Assembly (NCBI GenBank): GCA_910576875.1
Contig: CAJTKI010000053.1
Span: forward strand, 1 to 10,853
Length of the DNA stretch: 10,853 nucleotides
From: an uncultured Christensenella sp.
GTDB lineage: Bacteria; Bacillota; Clostridia; Christensenellales; UBA3700
Reading direction: 5' to 3'
Under the pieces are notes generated by a model. The model was not told the DNA's origin, did no database searches, and worked only from the letters and a program-made list of their open reading frames with translations. The stretch's first letter is position 1. Each line of letters opens with the position of its first letter. Shown here piece after piece: positions 1-5,118 of the stretch. Made by a program: the position numbers and the translations under genes.

Positions 1-1086
1 GAGGCGGCGGATCGGTTGACGGCAGCGCAGTTGGAGACCTTCCGGACCTATGTGCGCGCGCAGGGGACGGTGAACAAGTTCATGGGATATCTCAACAACG
101 ATCCGGAACGCGTGGACTACACTTGGTACACGGCGCCGCAGACGGATCCGGATCAGATGGGAGACGACGAGTGGCGCGCGATCTATGCGGGGTATTTGAA
201 GTATCAATTCGAGGGCGGCGGATATGATTCCAATATACTGGATTTGCCGAGCGGACAGGATTTGCAACGCGTAGATGCTTTGCGTATTTATGTACAGCAA
301 AAGATGCGCGTCAGTTCGATGTGCACGACAGCGATCGATCCAGCTGCCGGAAAAAACTTAAATGATTACGAGTTTGTAGATGACCGCGACATGAAGATTG
401 CGCACGCGTATACCGAGCCTGCCAAGGTTGTCGGCATTTATGTGCCGACCTATGATATGTCGGACGAAGGGAGCGGCGATTATTGCATCTTCAACAATGA
501 GATGTACCGGTATGCGCAGACGTTGGAGGAGTTTGTATATCCGTTCGCGCTTGCGCCGATGCCGACCGATGTAAAACAGATCCAAACACTGGTCGATATG
601 CATTACGATATCGATGGGGAATTTTTTATGTACAACGGCGTTGTCGATGCAATTTGGAGTGTAGAAGATACTTTTGCTATGTATCGAGTCGTATTTCCAT
701 GGTTTGGTTTGGGGATCGGCGTGTTCGTCGTGATCTTGATGGCAAACTATCTCGTCACGTCGATCGCCAACAAGCAACATGAAATCGGCATTTTGCGCGC
801 GCTCGGCGCAAGACCGCGGGACGTCTTTGCGATCTTCCTGAACGAAAGCGTCATCATCGGACTGATCAACATCGGCGTAGCGATCGTGTTTTCGTTGCTG
901 GCGTGTATGGTCTTCAATATCGTATTGAGCAATCTTTTTATGATCCCGCTGTCGCTGTTGCATATTGGGATCCGACAAATCGGCGTCATGGCGGCGCTGA
1001 GTCTAGGGATCGTATTGGTCTCGTCGTTCGTCCCGATCGCCGTACTGTCGCGGAAGAACCCGATCGAGTCGATCCGAAAACGTTAA
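1..1086 (+). CDS. ABC transporter permease, FtsX/MacB-like (C-terminal part, 5' end outside window)
   Basis: The frame is open from base 1 (E-A-A-D-R-L-T...), so the true start lies upstream and the TTG at 16 is only an internal codon. Residues up to about 225 form a hydrophilic, probably extracytoplasmic region. Then come three hydrophobic segments separated by short loops: the first begins at FPWFGLGIGVFVVILMANY, and the last ends at LSSFVPIAVLSRKNPIESI-like sequence. The motif NKQHEIGILRALGARPRDVF after the first segment, and the ending RKNPIESIRKR, are typical of FtsX-domain permeases of the MacB/LolC type. Such permeases work with a cytoplasmic ATPase to move lipids, peptides or drugs, or to transmit mechanical signals across the membrane. 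No ATPase gene is visible, so it presumably lies upstream or is fused to the missing N-terminus. The substrate is unknown. The gene ends at TAA 1084-1086, and no T-tract terminator follows on this strand. Confidence 0.85.
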   Translation, partial: EAADRLTAAQLETFRTYVRAQGTVNKFMGYLNNDPERVDYTWYTAPQTDPDQMGDDEWRAIYAGYLKYQFEGGGYDSNILDLPSGQDLQRVDALRIYVQQKMRVSSMCTTAIDPAAGKNLNDYEFVDDRDMKIAHAYTEPAKVVGIYVPTYDMSDEGSGDYCIFNNEMYRYAQTLEEFVYPFALAPMPTDVKQIQTLVDMHYDIDGEFFMYNGVVDAIWSVEDTFAMYRVVFPWFGLGIGVFVVILMANYLVTSIANKQHEIGILRALGARPRDVFAIFLNESVIIGLINIGVAIVFSLLACMVFNIVLSNLFMIPLSLLHIGIRQIGVMAALSLGIVLVSSFVPIAVLSRKNPIESIRKR

Positions 1087-1089
1087 TCA

Positions 1090-1109
1090 GTTTATACAAA
1101 AGATAAAAG
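1090..1109. repeat. 20-bp direct repeat, copy 1
   Basis: The 20 bases 1090-1109 (GTTTATAC...ATAAAAG) recur exactly at 1193-1212. This copy starts 3 bp after the FtsX-like stop codon and runs straight into the hairpin at 1109-1130. The A-rich repeat reads as a broken T-tract on the minus strand. Confidence 0.9.
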
Positions 1110-1130
1110 CGCCCGGGATTTCCCGGGCGC
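1109..1130 (-). terminator. GC-rich hairpin with A-tract on its 5' side; possible minus-strand terminator
   Basis: There is a perfect 10-bp stem, GCGCCCGGGA (1109-1118) with TCCCGGGCGC (1121-1130). On the + strand it is followed by GGAGCGGGGG, with no T-run. On the minus strand the stem is followed by CTTTTATCTTTTG, which resembles a U-rich tail. It is therefore either a minus-strand terminator or a structured mark at the 3' end of the permease mRNA. No minus-strand gene is visible for it to end. Confidence 0.45.
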
Positions 1131-1192
1131 GGAGCGGGGGGAATGCGCGTCAAAACGCCGATCCGCCGGCTCCATCCAAAAAAGTCTACAAA

Positions 1193-1212
1193 GTTTATAC
1201 AAAAGATAAAAG
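1193..1212. repeat. 20-bp direct repeat, copy 2
   Basis: Identical to 1090-1109 and offset by 103 bp. It again sits next to a GC-rich hairpin (1216-1238). Confidence 0.9.
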
Positions 1213-1215
1213 ATA

Positions 1216-1238
1216 CGCCCGACCGGTGCGGTCGGGCG
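1216..1238 (-). terminator. Second GC-rich hairpin with 5' A-tract
   Basis: The 9-bp stem pairs CGCCCGACC (1216-1224) with GGTCGGGCG (1230-1238) around loop GGTGC. Stem sequence differs from the first hairpin, but the context is the same: the 20-bp repeat on the left and GCGGA on the right. Different stem bases with retained pairing suggest the structure is what matters. The T-rich side again lies on the minus strand. Confidence 0.45.
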
Positions 1239-1391
1239 CGGACGAAGGCGTAAAAAATCAGAATCGACACAGATGACTGAATTTTTGCCGTTCTCGTTGG
1301 AATTGTTTCGTCAATATTCGATGATGCAAAGTACAAAAAGAATATTTTTTACGTCCCTGTATTTTTTTTTACAAGAATTTGCAAAAAATGC

Positions 1392-1420
1392 TTTACAAAT
1401 GATAACAAATCGTATATACT
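1392..1420 (+). promoter_or_regulatory. SigA-type promoter of the structured RNA
   Basis: TTTACA (1392-1397), a 17-nt spacer, and TATACT (1415-1420) in a locally AT-rich stretch. Transcription is expected to start near G1427/A1428. No ribosome binding site and plausible gene follow, but a structured segment ending in a terminator does. Confidence 0.7.
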
Positions 1421-1426
1421 ATGCAT

Positions 1427-1715
1427 GACAGGTCAAGCGAACAACTTCAAAGGCTTGAGTGCGCAAAGCGCGTTCGTCTGAGTTGGGCTTGGGTGTCGAT
1501 GTGGGGTCGGTTATCCGCAGCATGCGAATGCGGCGGAGCAACCGGGGGAGTGAGGACGCTTTGCGTATTGTCCATGCGCGCAGGGATGCCCGATCTCTTC
1601 CCGGTGCCGATCCGACCGTGCACGCCCAGGCATCGCGAAATCTGTTCTACTATCCCCATTCAGGTTCGTGTGGGAAGGATAGGGGGAGGCCGTCTGCGAA
1701 AGCAGACGGCTTTTT
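1427..1715 (+). ncRNA. Predicted structured non-coding RNA, about 290 nt, family unassigned
   Basis: This segment has a good promoter (1392-1420), a strong intrinsic terminator (1689-1715) and no convincing reading frame. Pairings visible by eye include TCAAGC/GCTTGA near the 5' end, and a long-range pairing of GCGCAAAGCG (about 1460-1469) with CGCTTTGCGT (about 1557-1566). Inside that arm are CGGTT/AACCG and a CATGCGAATG hairpin with a GCGA tetraloop. Further on are GATGCC/GGCATC (about 1584 and 1629) and CTATCC/GGATAG (about 1651 and 1676). I looked for hallmark sequences of RNase P RNA, tmRNA, SRP RNA, T-box and cobalamin riboswitches and found none. 6S RNA remains possible, since it is poorly conserved in sequence, but the 5' and 3' ends do not clearly pair. 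It could also be a long leader for spoIVA that ends prematurely. The boundaries are inferred from the promoter and terminator. Confidence 0.5.
1689..1715 (+). terminator. Intrinsic terminator of the structured RNA
   Basis: GCCGTCTGC and GCAGACGGC form a perfect 9-bp stem closed by a GAAA tetraloop and followed directly by TTTTT. This separates the upstream RNA from spoIVA. Confidence 0.9.
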
Positions 1716-1765
1716 CATTCGCGACGGAGATCGCAACGGACGGCGGAATTGCGCCGTATTTTTTT

Positions 1766-1794
1766 GCATAAACGCCGTACGGGTCGAATATGGT
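1766..1794 (+). promoter_or_regulatory. Tentative SigE-type promoter of spoIVA
   Basis: GCATAAA (1766-1772) fits the SigE -35 consensus KMATATW at six of seven positions. At 14 nt spacing AATATGGT (1787-1794) fits the -10 consensus CATACAMT at only four of eight. spoIVA is SigE-controlled in Bacillus, which is why I looked here. The -10 match is weak, so this is a suggestion. Confidence 0.3.
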
Positions 1795-1823
1795 ATATCG
1801 AACACGACATTCGGAGGGTTATT

Positions 1824-3305
1824 ATGGAGCAATTTGATCTTTATCAAGACATTGCCACTCGTACGGGCGGCGACATTTATATCGGGGTAGTGGGTCCGGT
1901 ACGCACCGGCAAATCGACGTTCATTACCAAGTTTATGCAGACGCTCGTATTGCCGAATATGCAGGACGAACATCGCAAACAACGCATGATCGACGAACTG
2001 CCGCAGTCGGCAGACGGCAAAACCGTAATGACGACCCAACCGAAATTCGTACCCGACGGCGGCGTGCGCGTATCGCTCGGCGAAGGACTGGAAGCCAACG
2101 TGCGTCTGATCGACTGCGTCGGATACCCGTGCGACGGCGCGCAGGGCTTCAAGGAAGGGGAAAAGTCGCGTCTCGTCTCCACGCCGTGGAGCGAGGAGGA
2201 GATGCCGTTCGAACAAGCGGCGGAACTGGGCACGCAAAAGGTCATCCACGATCATTCCACGATCGGCATCGTCGTCACGACGGACGGATCGATCACCGAT
2301 CTGCCGCGCTCGGAGTACGAGCAGGCGGAACAACGCGTGATCCGCGAGATGCAACAGCTGGGCAAACCGTTTGTGATCGTTCTCAATACCAAACATCCGT
2401 CCGACAGCGCGACGATGCGCCTGCGCGACGAACTCCAACAGACGTACGTCGCGCCCGTGCTGAGCATGAGCGTCGCCGATCTGACGGAGCAGGATTTGGG
2501 CAAACTGTTGCAAGGAGTGTTGATGCAATTCCCGCTCAAACGCTTCGAACTGGCAATGCCGACCTGGTTGCAGGCGTTGCCGCGCGAGAGCGAAATTATT
2601 TCGCACCTGCTCGATCGCGTCGGCGAAGTCGCCCGCGAAGTGCATGCGATGCGCGACTACGGCAAGGTCTGCGAAATGTTCGATCAAGACGATCCGTATC
2701 TGTTGCCGTCGGGACAGTGCGACGTGGATTTCGGTACGGGCAGCGTCGTGCTGACGATCAACCCGCGTCCCGAACTCTTCTATCGCGTGCTCAGCGAGCA
2801 GTGCGGTCAGACGATCGAGAACGACTTCCAACTCGTCTCCTATCTCAAAGAACTCGCGATCGCCAAGCAGCATTACGATAAACTCAAAACCGCGCTTGCC
2901 GAAGTCGAAGAATTCGGATACGGCGTCGTCACGCCGACGCTGGACGATATGGATTTCCGCCCGCCGCACATCGTGCGCAAAGGCTCGCGCTACGGCGTCA
3001 AACTCCGCGCCAGCGCGCCGTCCTATCACATCATGCGCGTGGACGTCGAGACCGAAGTCAGCCCGCTGATCGGCGGCGAAGCGCAGAGCAAGGAGATCTT
3101 GGAAAGCTGGCTGGGCGAGTTCGGCGAAGACGGAAGCGGCATCTGGCAGACCAATATGCTCGGCAAGAGCCTCAACCAGCTCGCGCAGGAGCATCTGGGC
3201 AGCAAGCTCATGTCCATGCCGGAAGACGCGCGCAACAAACTGCGCCGCACCGTCACCCGCATCGTCAACGAAGGCAAAGGCGGCGTACTCTGCATCTTGC
3301 TGTAA
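1824..3305 (+). CDS. spoIVA: Stage IV sporulation protein A, coat morphogenetic ATPase
   Basis: The product is 493 residues, matching the roughly 490 of known SpoIVA. The start is ATG 1824, preceded by GGAGG (1813-1817); an in-frame upstream ATG at 1749 lacks a ribosome binding site. SpoIVA is made in the mother cell, hydrolyses ATP, and polymerises into the basement layer of the spore coat on the forespore surface, where SpoVM anchors it. The Walker A motif GPVRTGKS is at residues 24-31 with Lys30, and LIDCVGY carries a Walker B aspartate at Asp97, both at the positions known for Bacillus SpoIVA. The N-terminal GTPase-like domain covers roughly residues 1-240, followed by middle and C-terminal domains. 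The C-terminus GGVLCILL matches the short hydrophobic, Cys-containing end typical of the family. The gene stands alone after a terminated RNA and is followed by a small Cys-rich gene that also appears to be a sporulation gene. Confidence 0.97.
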   Translation: MEQFDLYQDIATRTGGDIYIGVVGPVRTGKSTFITKFMQTLVLPNMQDEHRKQRMIDELPQSADGKTVMTTQPKFVPDGGVRVSLGEGLEANVRLIDCVGYPCDGAQGFKEGEKSRLVSTPWSEEEMPFEQAAELGTQKVIHDHSTIGIVVTTDGSITDLPRSEYEQAEQRVIREMQQLGKPFVIVLNTKHPSDSATMRLRDELQQTYVAPVLSMSVADLTEQDLGKLLQGVLMQFPLKRFELAMPTWLQALPRESEIISHLLDRVGEVAREVHAMRDYGKVCEMFDQDDPYLLPSGQCDVDFGTGSVVLTINPRPELFYRVLSEQCGQTIENDFQLVSYLKELAIAKQHYDKLKTALAEVEEFGYGVVTPTLDDMDFRPPHIVRKGSRYGVKLRASAPSYHIMRVDVETEVSPLIGGEAQSKEILESWLGEFGEDGSGIWQTNMLGKSLNQLAQEHLGSKLMSMPEDARNKLRRTVTRIVNEGKGGVLCILL

Positions 3306-3308
3306 CGC

Positions 3309-3338
3309 GCACATTCGATCGCCGCGACGGCATACTCT
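3309..3338 (+). promoter_or_regulatory. SigE-like (mother-cell) promoter of the Cys-rich gene
   Basis: GCACATT (3309-3315) matches KMATATW at six of seven positions. After 15 nt, CATACTCT (3331-3338) matches CATACAMT at seven of eight. Spacing and both boxes fit SigE, the early mother-cell sigma factor; SigK uses a similar -10 box, so it cannot be excluded. Transcription would begin around 3344-3346, right at the base of a hairpin. Confidence 0.5.
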
Positions 3339-3343
3339 GATAC

Positions 3344-3360
3344 GGGCGCACCATGCGCCC
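3344..3360 (+). promoter_or_regulatory. Hairpin at the predicted 5' end of the Cys-rich gene mRNA
   Basis: GGGCGCA (3344-3350) pairs with TGCGCCC (3354-3360) around loop CCA, and the AAGGAG ribosome binding site (3361-3366) follows immediately. No T-run follows, so it is not a normal terminator for spoIVA. If the start site is near 3345, it forms a 5'-terminal stem-loop, a known way to protect mRNA from decay. Confidence 0.5.
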
Positions 3361-3374
3361 AAGGAGTATGTACC

Positions 3375-3578
3375 ATGTGTTGTTGTAACCATAACCGTAA
3401 CCGTTGCTGTTGTCACGCCACTTGCAGACGCTGCCCGTGCGGCATCCGGCGCTGCTGTTCCAACGCTTCGCTCAACCCCTGCGGTTGGTACGAATGCAAT
3501 CCTTGCGCGGGCATCATGCCGTTGTGGCTGCTCGCGCAGCGCAGCGGCGTCGCGGTCGTCTATCCGCCGATCGTCTGA
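3375..3578 (+). CDS. Small cysteine-rich protein, probable sporulation protein of unknown function
   Basis: This is a 67-residue protein with 14 cysteines (residues 2-4, 11-13, 17, 20, 22, 27, 28, 36, 41, 44), all in the first two thirds together with many Arg, Asn and His. The last third, from GIMPLWLLAQ to YPPIV, is hydrophobic and Cys-free. The ATG at 3375 has AAGGAG at 3361-3366 with 8-nt spacing. A clean terminator follows, and a SigE-like promoter sits between it and spoIVA, so it appears to be a true single gene. CCC triplets and CxxC-type spacings suggest metal binding or disulphide cross-linking, as in small coat proteins, but I do not recognise the family. Following spoIVA and using a mother-cell promoter, it is most simply a coat or cortex-surface component. 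That role is inferred from context only. Confidence 0.75.
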   Translation: MCCCNHNRNRCCCHATCRRCPCGIRRCCSNASLNPCGWYECNPCAGIMPLWLLAQRSGVAVVYPPIV

Positions 3579-3588
3579 TACAAACGGG

Positions 3589-3615
3589 GAGAGAGCTTCG
3601 GCTCTCTCTTTTTTT
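3589..3615 (+). terminator. Intrinsic terminator after the Cys-rich gene
   Basis: The 8-bp stem GAGAGAGC/GCTCTCTC has a TTCG tetraloop and is followed by seven T residues. Confidence 0.95.
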
Positions 3616-3642
3616 GCCCGCGCGGGCGGGGCGGGGAGCCGG

Positions 3643-3672
3643 TTGACATTTGTGCGCGATTCGGGATATAAT
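3643..3672 (+). promoter_or_regulatory. SigA-type promoter giving a leaderless mRNA
   Basis: TTGACA (3643-3648) and TATAAT (3667-3672) are both consensus, with an 18-nt spacer. Six bases (ATCGGT) separate the -10 box from ATG 3679, which puts the expected start site on the A of the start codon. Confidence 0.85.
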
Positions 3673-3678
3673 ATCGGT

Positions 3679-4845
3679 ATGAAATCCGTGCCCAACCCGT
3701 ATCGCAGACGCACGATCGTCGCGGCAATCGTGTCGGCGGACGCCTTGGCGTTGTCGGCGCTGTTGTTTGCGCTGTCGCGCAGCGTCGCCGTCAGCGAATG
3801 GATGGCGACGCATACCACGCGCGCCTGGGTGTATCTGTGGGGGCATATCGGATCGATCTTTCCGTGGAGCATCTTCGAGTGGGGCGCGCTGTTGCTGGTA
3901 ACGGTCGCAATCGTCTGCGTCGTCTCGTGCATCGTCTTGTTGTGCAAACGCGCTTGGATGCGCGCCGCATCCGTGATCATGCCGCTGGTCGCGACGGGAT
4001 GCTGTATCCTGTGCGTCTACTACGGCACCGCGGGCGTGTGCTACAACCGCAAGCCGCTCGCGCTCCCGATCTGCGCCAACGACGCGATCGCCGCGGATCG
4101 CATCGCGGACGCGTGCGACGCATTCTGGAATCAGTACGATGCAATTGCCGCGCAGTTGGAGACGGACGCGGACGGCGTGCCGATCTGTCCGTATACGTTT
4201 CGAGAATTGAGCGATTTGCTCGCGCGCGAATTCGCGCGACTGGATCCGCAGTATTTCGGCACGTATACGCCGCGCGCCAAACCCGTATCCAATTGGTGGA
4301 TCATGTCCAATTTCCGCATCGCGGGGATTACGTTCGTCCCGACCGCGGAGCCAAACGTCAACGCCGGCATGCCCGCGTACGACCGCGTGACGACGATGGC
4401 GCACGAGATGGCGCATACGCACGGCATCATGCGCGAATTCAACGCCAACACCGTTGCCGATTACGTCCTGCTGATCAGCGACGATCCGTATTTGAAATTC
4501 TGCGGCATGGCGTCGGTCGCGGGGGATTGGTTTACGCTGTTTTTGTATACCAATCAATATCCGATCTATCGCGAGCGTTTTTCCGAGCGCAAGCAGCCCG
4601 CTGCGTCCGCGATGCGCACCCAATCGTTTGAATGGTGGCAACGCTATGATTTGTTCGACGAGATCGGCGAGTTTTTCAACGATTTGTATCTGCGGCTGAT
4701 CGGCGGACAGGAGTCGGGGACGGGCAGCTATTACGATCCGTCCGACGCGGACGAAATCGGTACGACGCCGGACGGCTTTCCGATCTTCGACAATCCGCAG
4801 TTCGGCGAGTCCGCGCGCATCCTGTACACGCTGTACGCACAGTAA
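3679..4845 (+). CDS. DUF3810-like membrane protein with HExxH metalloprotease motif
   Basis: The product is 388 residues from ATG 3679. An in-frame TTG at 3643 is the -35 box, so it is rejected as the start. Three hydrophobic segments lie near the N-terminus (about 11-30, 64-85 and 94-114), followed by a roughly 270-residue soluble part that is probably extracytoplasmic. The motif HEMAH is at residues 242-246, with Glu253 in the following REFNAN, which fits a gluzincin-type zinc site. The arrangement of a short membrane region plus HEMAH-x-HG...E and a later CGM stretch resembles the DUF3810 family, whose function is not established. Its substrate is unknown. It stands alone between a terminator and the trp-leader promoter. 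There is no Shine-Dalgarno sequence, and the promoter position implies leaderless translation. Confidence 0.75.
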   Translation: MKSVPNPYRRRTIVAAIVSADALALSALLFALSRSVAVSEWMATHTTRAWVYLWGHIGSIFPWSIFEWGALLLVTVAIVCVVSCIVLLCKRAWMRAASVIMPLVATGCCILCVYYGTAGVCYNRKPLALPICANDAIAADRIADACDAFWNQYDAIAAQLETDADGVPICPYTFRELSDLLAREFARLDPQYFGTYTPRAKPVSNWWIMSNFRIAGITFVPTAEPNVNAGMPAYDRVTTMAHEMAHTHGIMREFNANTVADYVLLISDDPYLKFCGMASVAGDWFTLFLYTNQYPIYRERFSERKQPAASAMRTQSFEWWQRYDLFDEIGEFFNDLYLRLIGGQESGTGSYYDPSDADEIGTTPDGFPIFDNPQFGESARILYTLYAQ

Positions 4846-4863
4846 AATTTTTCGCTCCGACGG

Positions 4864-4892
4864 TTGACATTTCGTCGCAATCGCCGTATACT
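4864..4892 (+). promoter_or_regulatory. SigA promoter of the trpB leader
   Basis: TTGACA (4864-4869), a 17-nt spacer, and TATACT (4887-4892). The start site is expected near 4899, giving a leader of about 220 nt before trpB. Confidence 0.9.
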
Positions 4893-4959
4893 TGCAGTAA
4901 GCAGAATGCAACAAGGGATTGCATTGGCAGATCAGACCAGACAAGGAGCGTATCAGACA

Positions 4960-4989
4960 ATGAGATATTACGGTTATTGGCGACGCTAG
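4960..4989 (+). CDS. Trp leader peptide MRYYGYWRR
   Basis: This is a nine-codon reading frame (ATG AGA TAT TAC GGT TAT TGG CGA CGC TAG) with AAGGAG at 4943-4948, 11 nt upstream. It lies in the transcribed leader of trpB and is followed within 15 nt by a terminator hairpin. The single Trp codon at position 7, followed by only two Arg codons and the stop, places a Trp-starved ribosome just before the switch region. Three Tyr codons precede it. The design matches classical leader peptides of transcription attenuation. Only one Trp codon is present, where classical trp leaders usually have two or more. It is too short for ordinary gene calling. It could also respond to Tyr or Arg supply, or act as a stalling peptide. 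Confidence 0.75.
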   Translation: MRYYGYWRR

Positions 4990-5041
4990 TCGCATCCATA
5001 CGGCGCAGGACCCGACAGACGGATCGCGCCTATTTTGTTTT
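4980..5041 (+). promoter_or_regulatory. Transcription attenuator of trpB (alternative hairpins and terminator)
   Basis: Three mutually exclusive structures can be drawn. Hairpin A is GCGAC (4980-4984) with GTCGC (4989-4993), starting at the end of the Trp codon. Hairpin B is CGCATCC (4991-4997) with GGAT-c-GCG (5021-5028). Hairpin C is GGCG (5002-5005) with CGCC (5027-5030) plus inner GA/TC and CCG/CGG, followed by TATTTTGTTTT (5031-5041), an intrinsic terminator. B removes the descending arm of C. A ribosome reaching the stop codon at 4987-4989 would cover the 5' arm of B and allow C. A ribosome held at TGG would prevent A and could leave most of B free. This predicts readthrough when charged tRNA-Trp is scarce. 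The pairings were found by eye and no energies were calculated. Confidence 0.65.
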
Positions 5042-5118
5042 CCTTATCGATATTTTCCGTTCGGAGCGATCCGACGCAACCGCGCCCGCTTGCCGCGGCG
5101 CAGCTCAGGAGATTTATT

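Noticed and set aside
1640..1685. tRNA-like or tmRNA 3' end (GGTTCG near 1665)
   Set aside because: The GGTTCG resembles a T-loop, but no acceptor stem, anticodon arm or CCA end can be built around it.
1421..1771. Plus-strand open frame of 116 codons within the structured RNA
   Set aside because: It has no ribosome binding site, its start lies before the expected transcription start, and it reads through the strong terminator at 1689-1715.
3344..3360. Hairpin as the spoIVA terminator
   Set aside because: It has no T-run and is followed directly by a ribosome binding site. It is better placed as a 5' stem-loop of the next gene.
1650..3980. Minus-strand open frame of 776 codons
   Set aside because: It runs antisense through spoIVA, the Cys-rich gene and part of the DUF3810-like gene. 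Its product is Arg/His/Ala/Asp-rich and low in complexity, as expected from reading GC-rich codons backwards. spoIVA on the other strand is certain.
3514..4995. Minus-strand open frame of 493 codons
   Set aside because: Antisense shadow of the DUF3810-like gene, with Arg-rich composition and no recognisable motif. It also crosses a strong terminator and two consensus + strand promoters.
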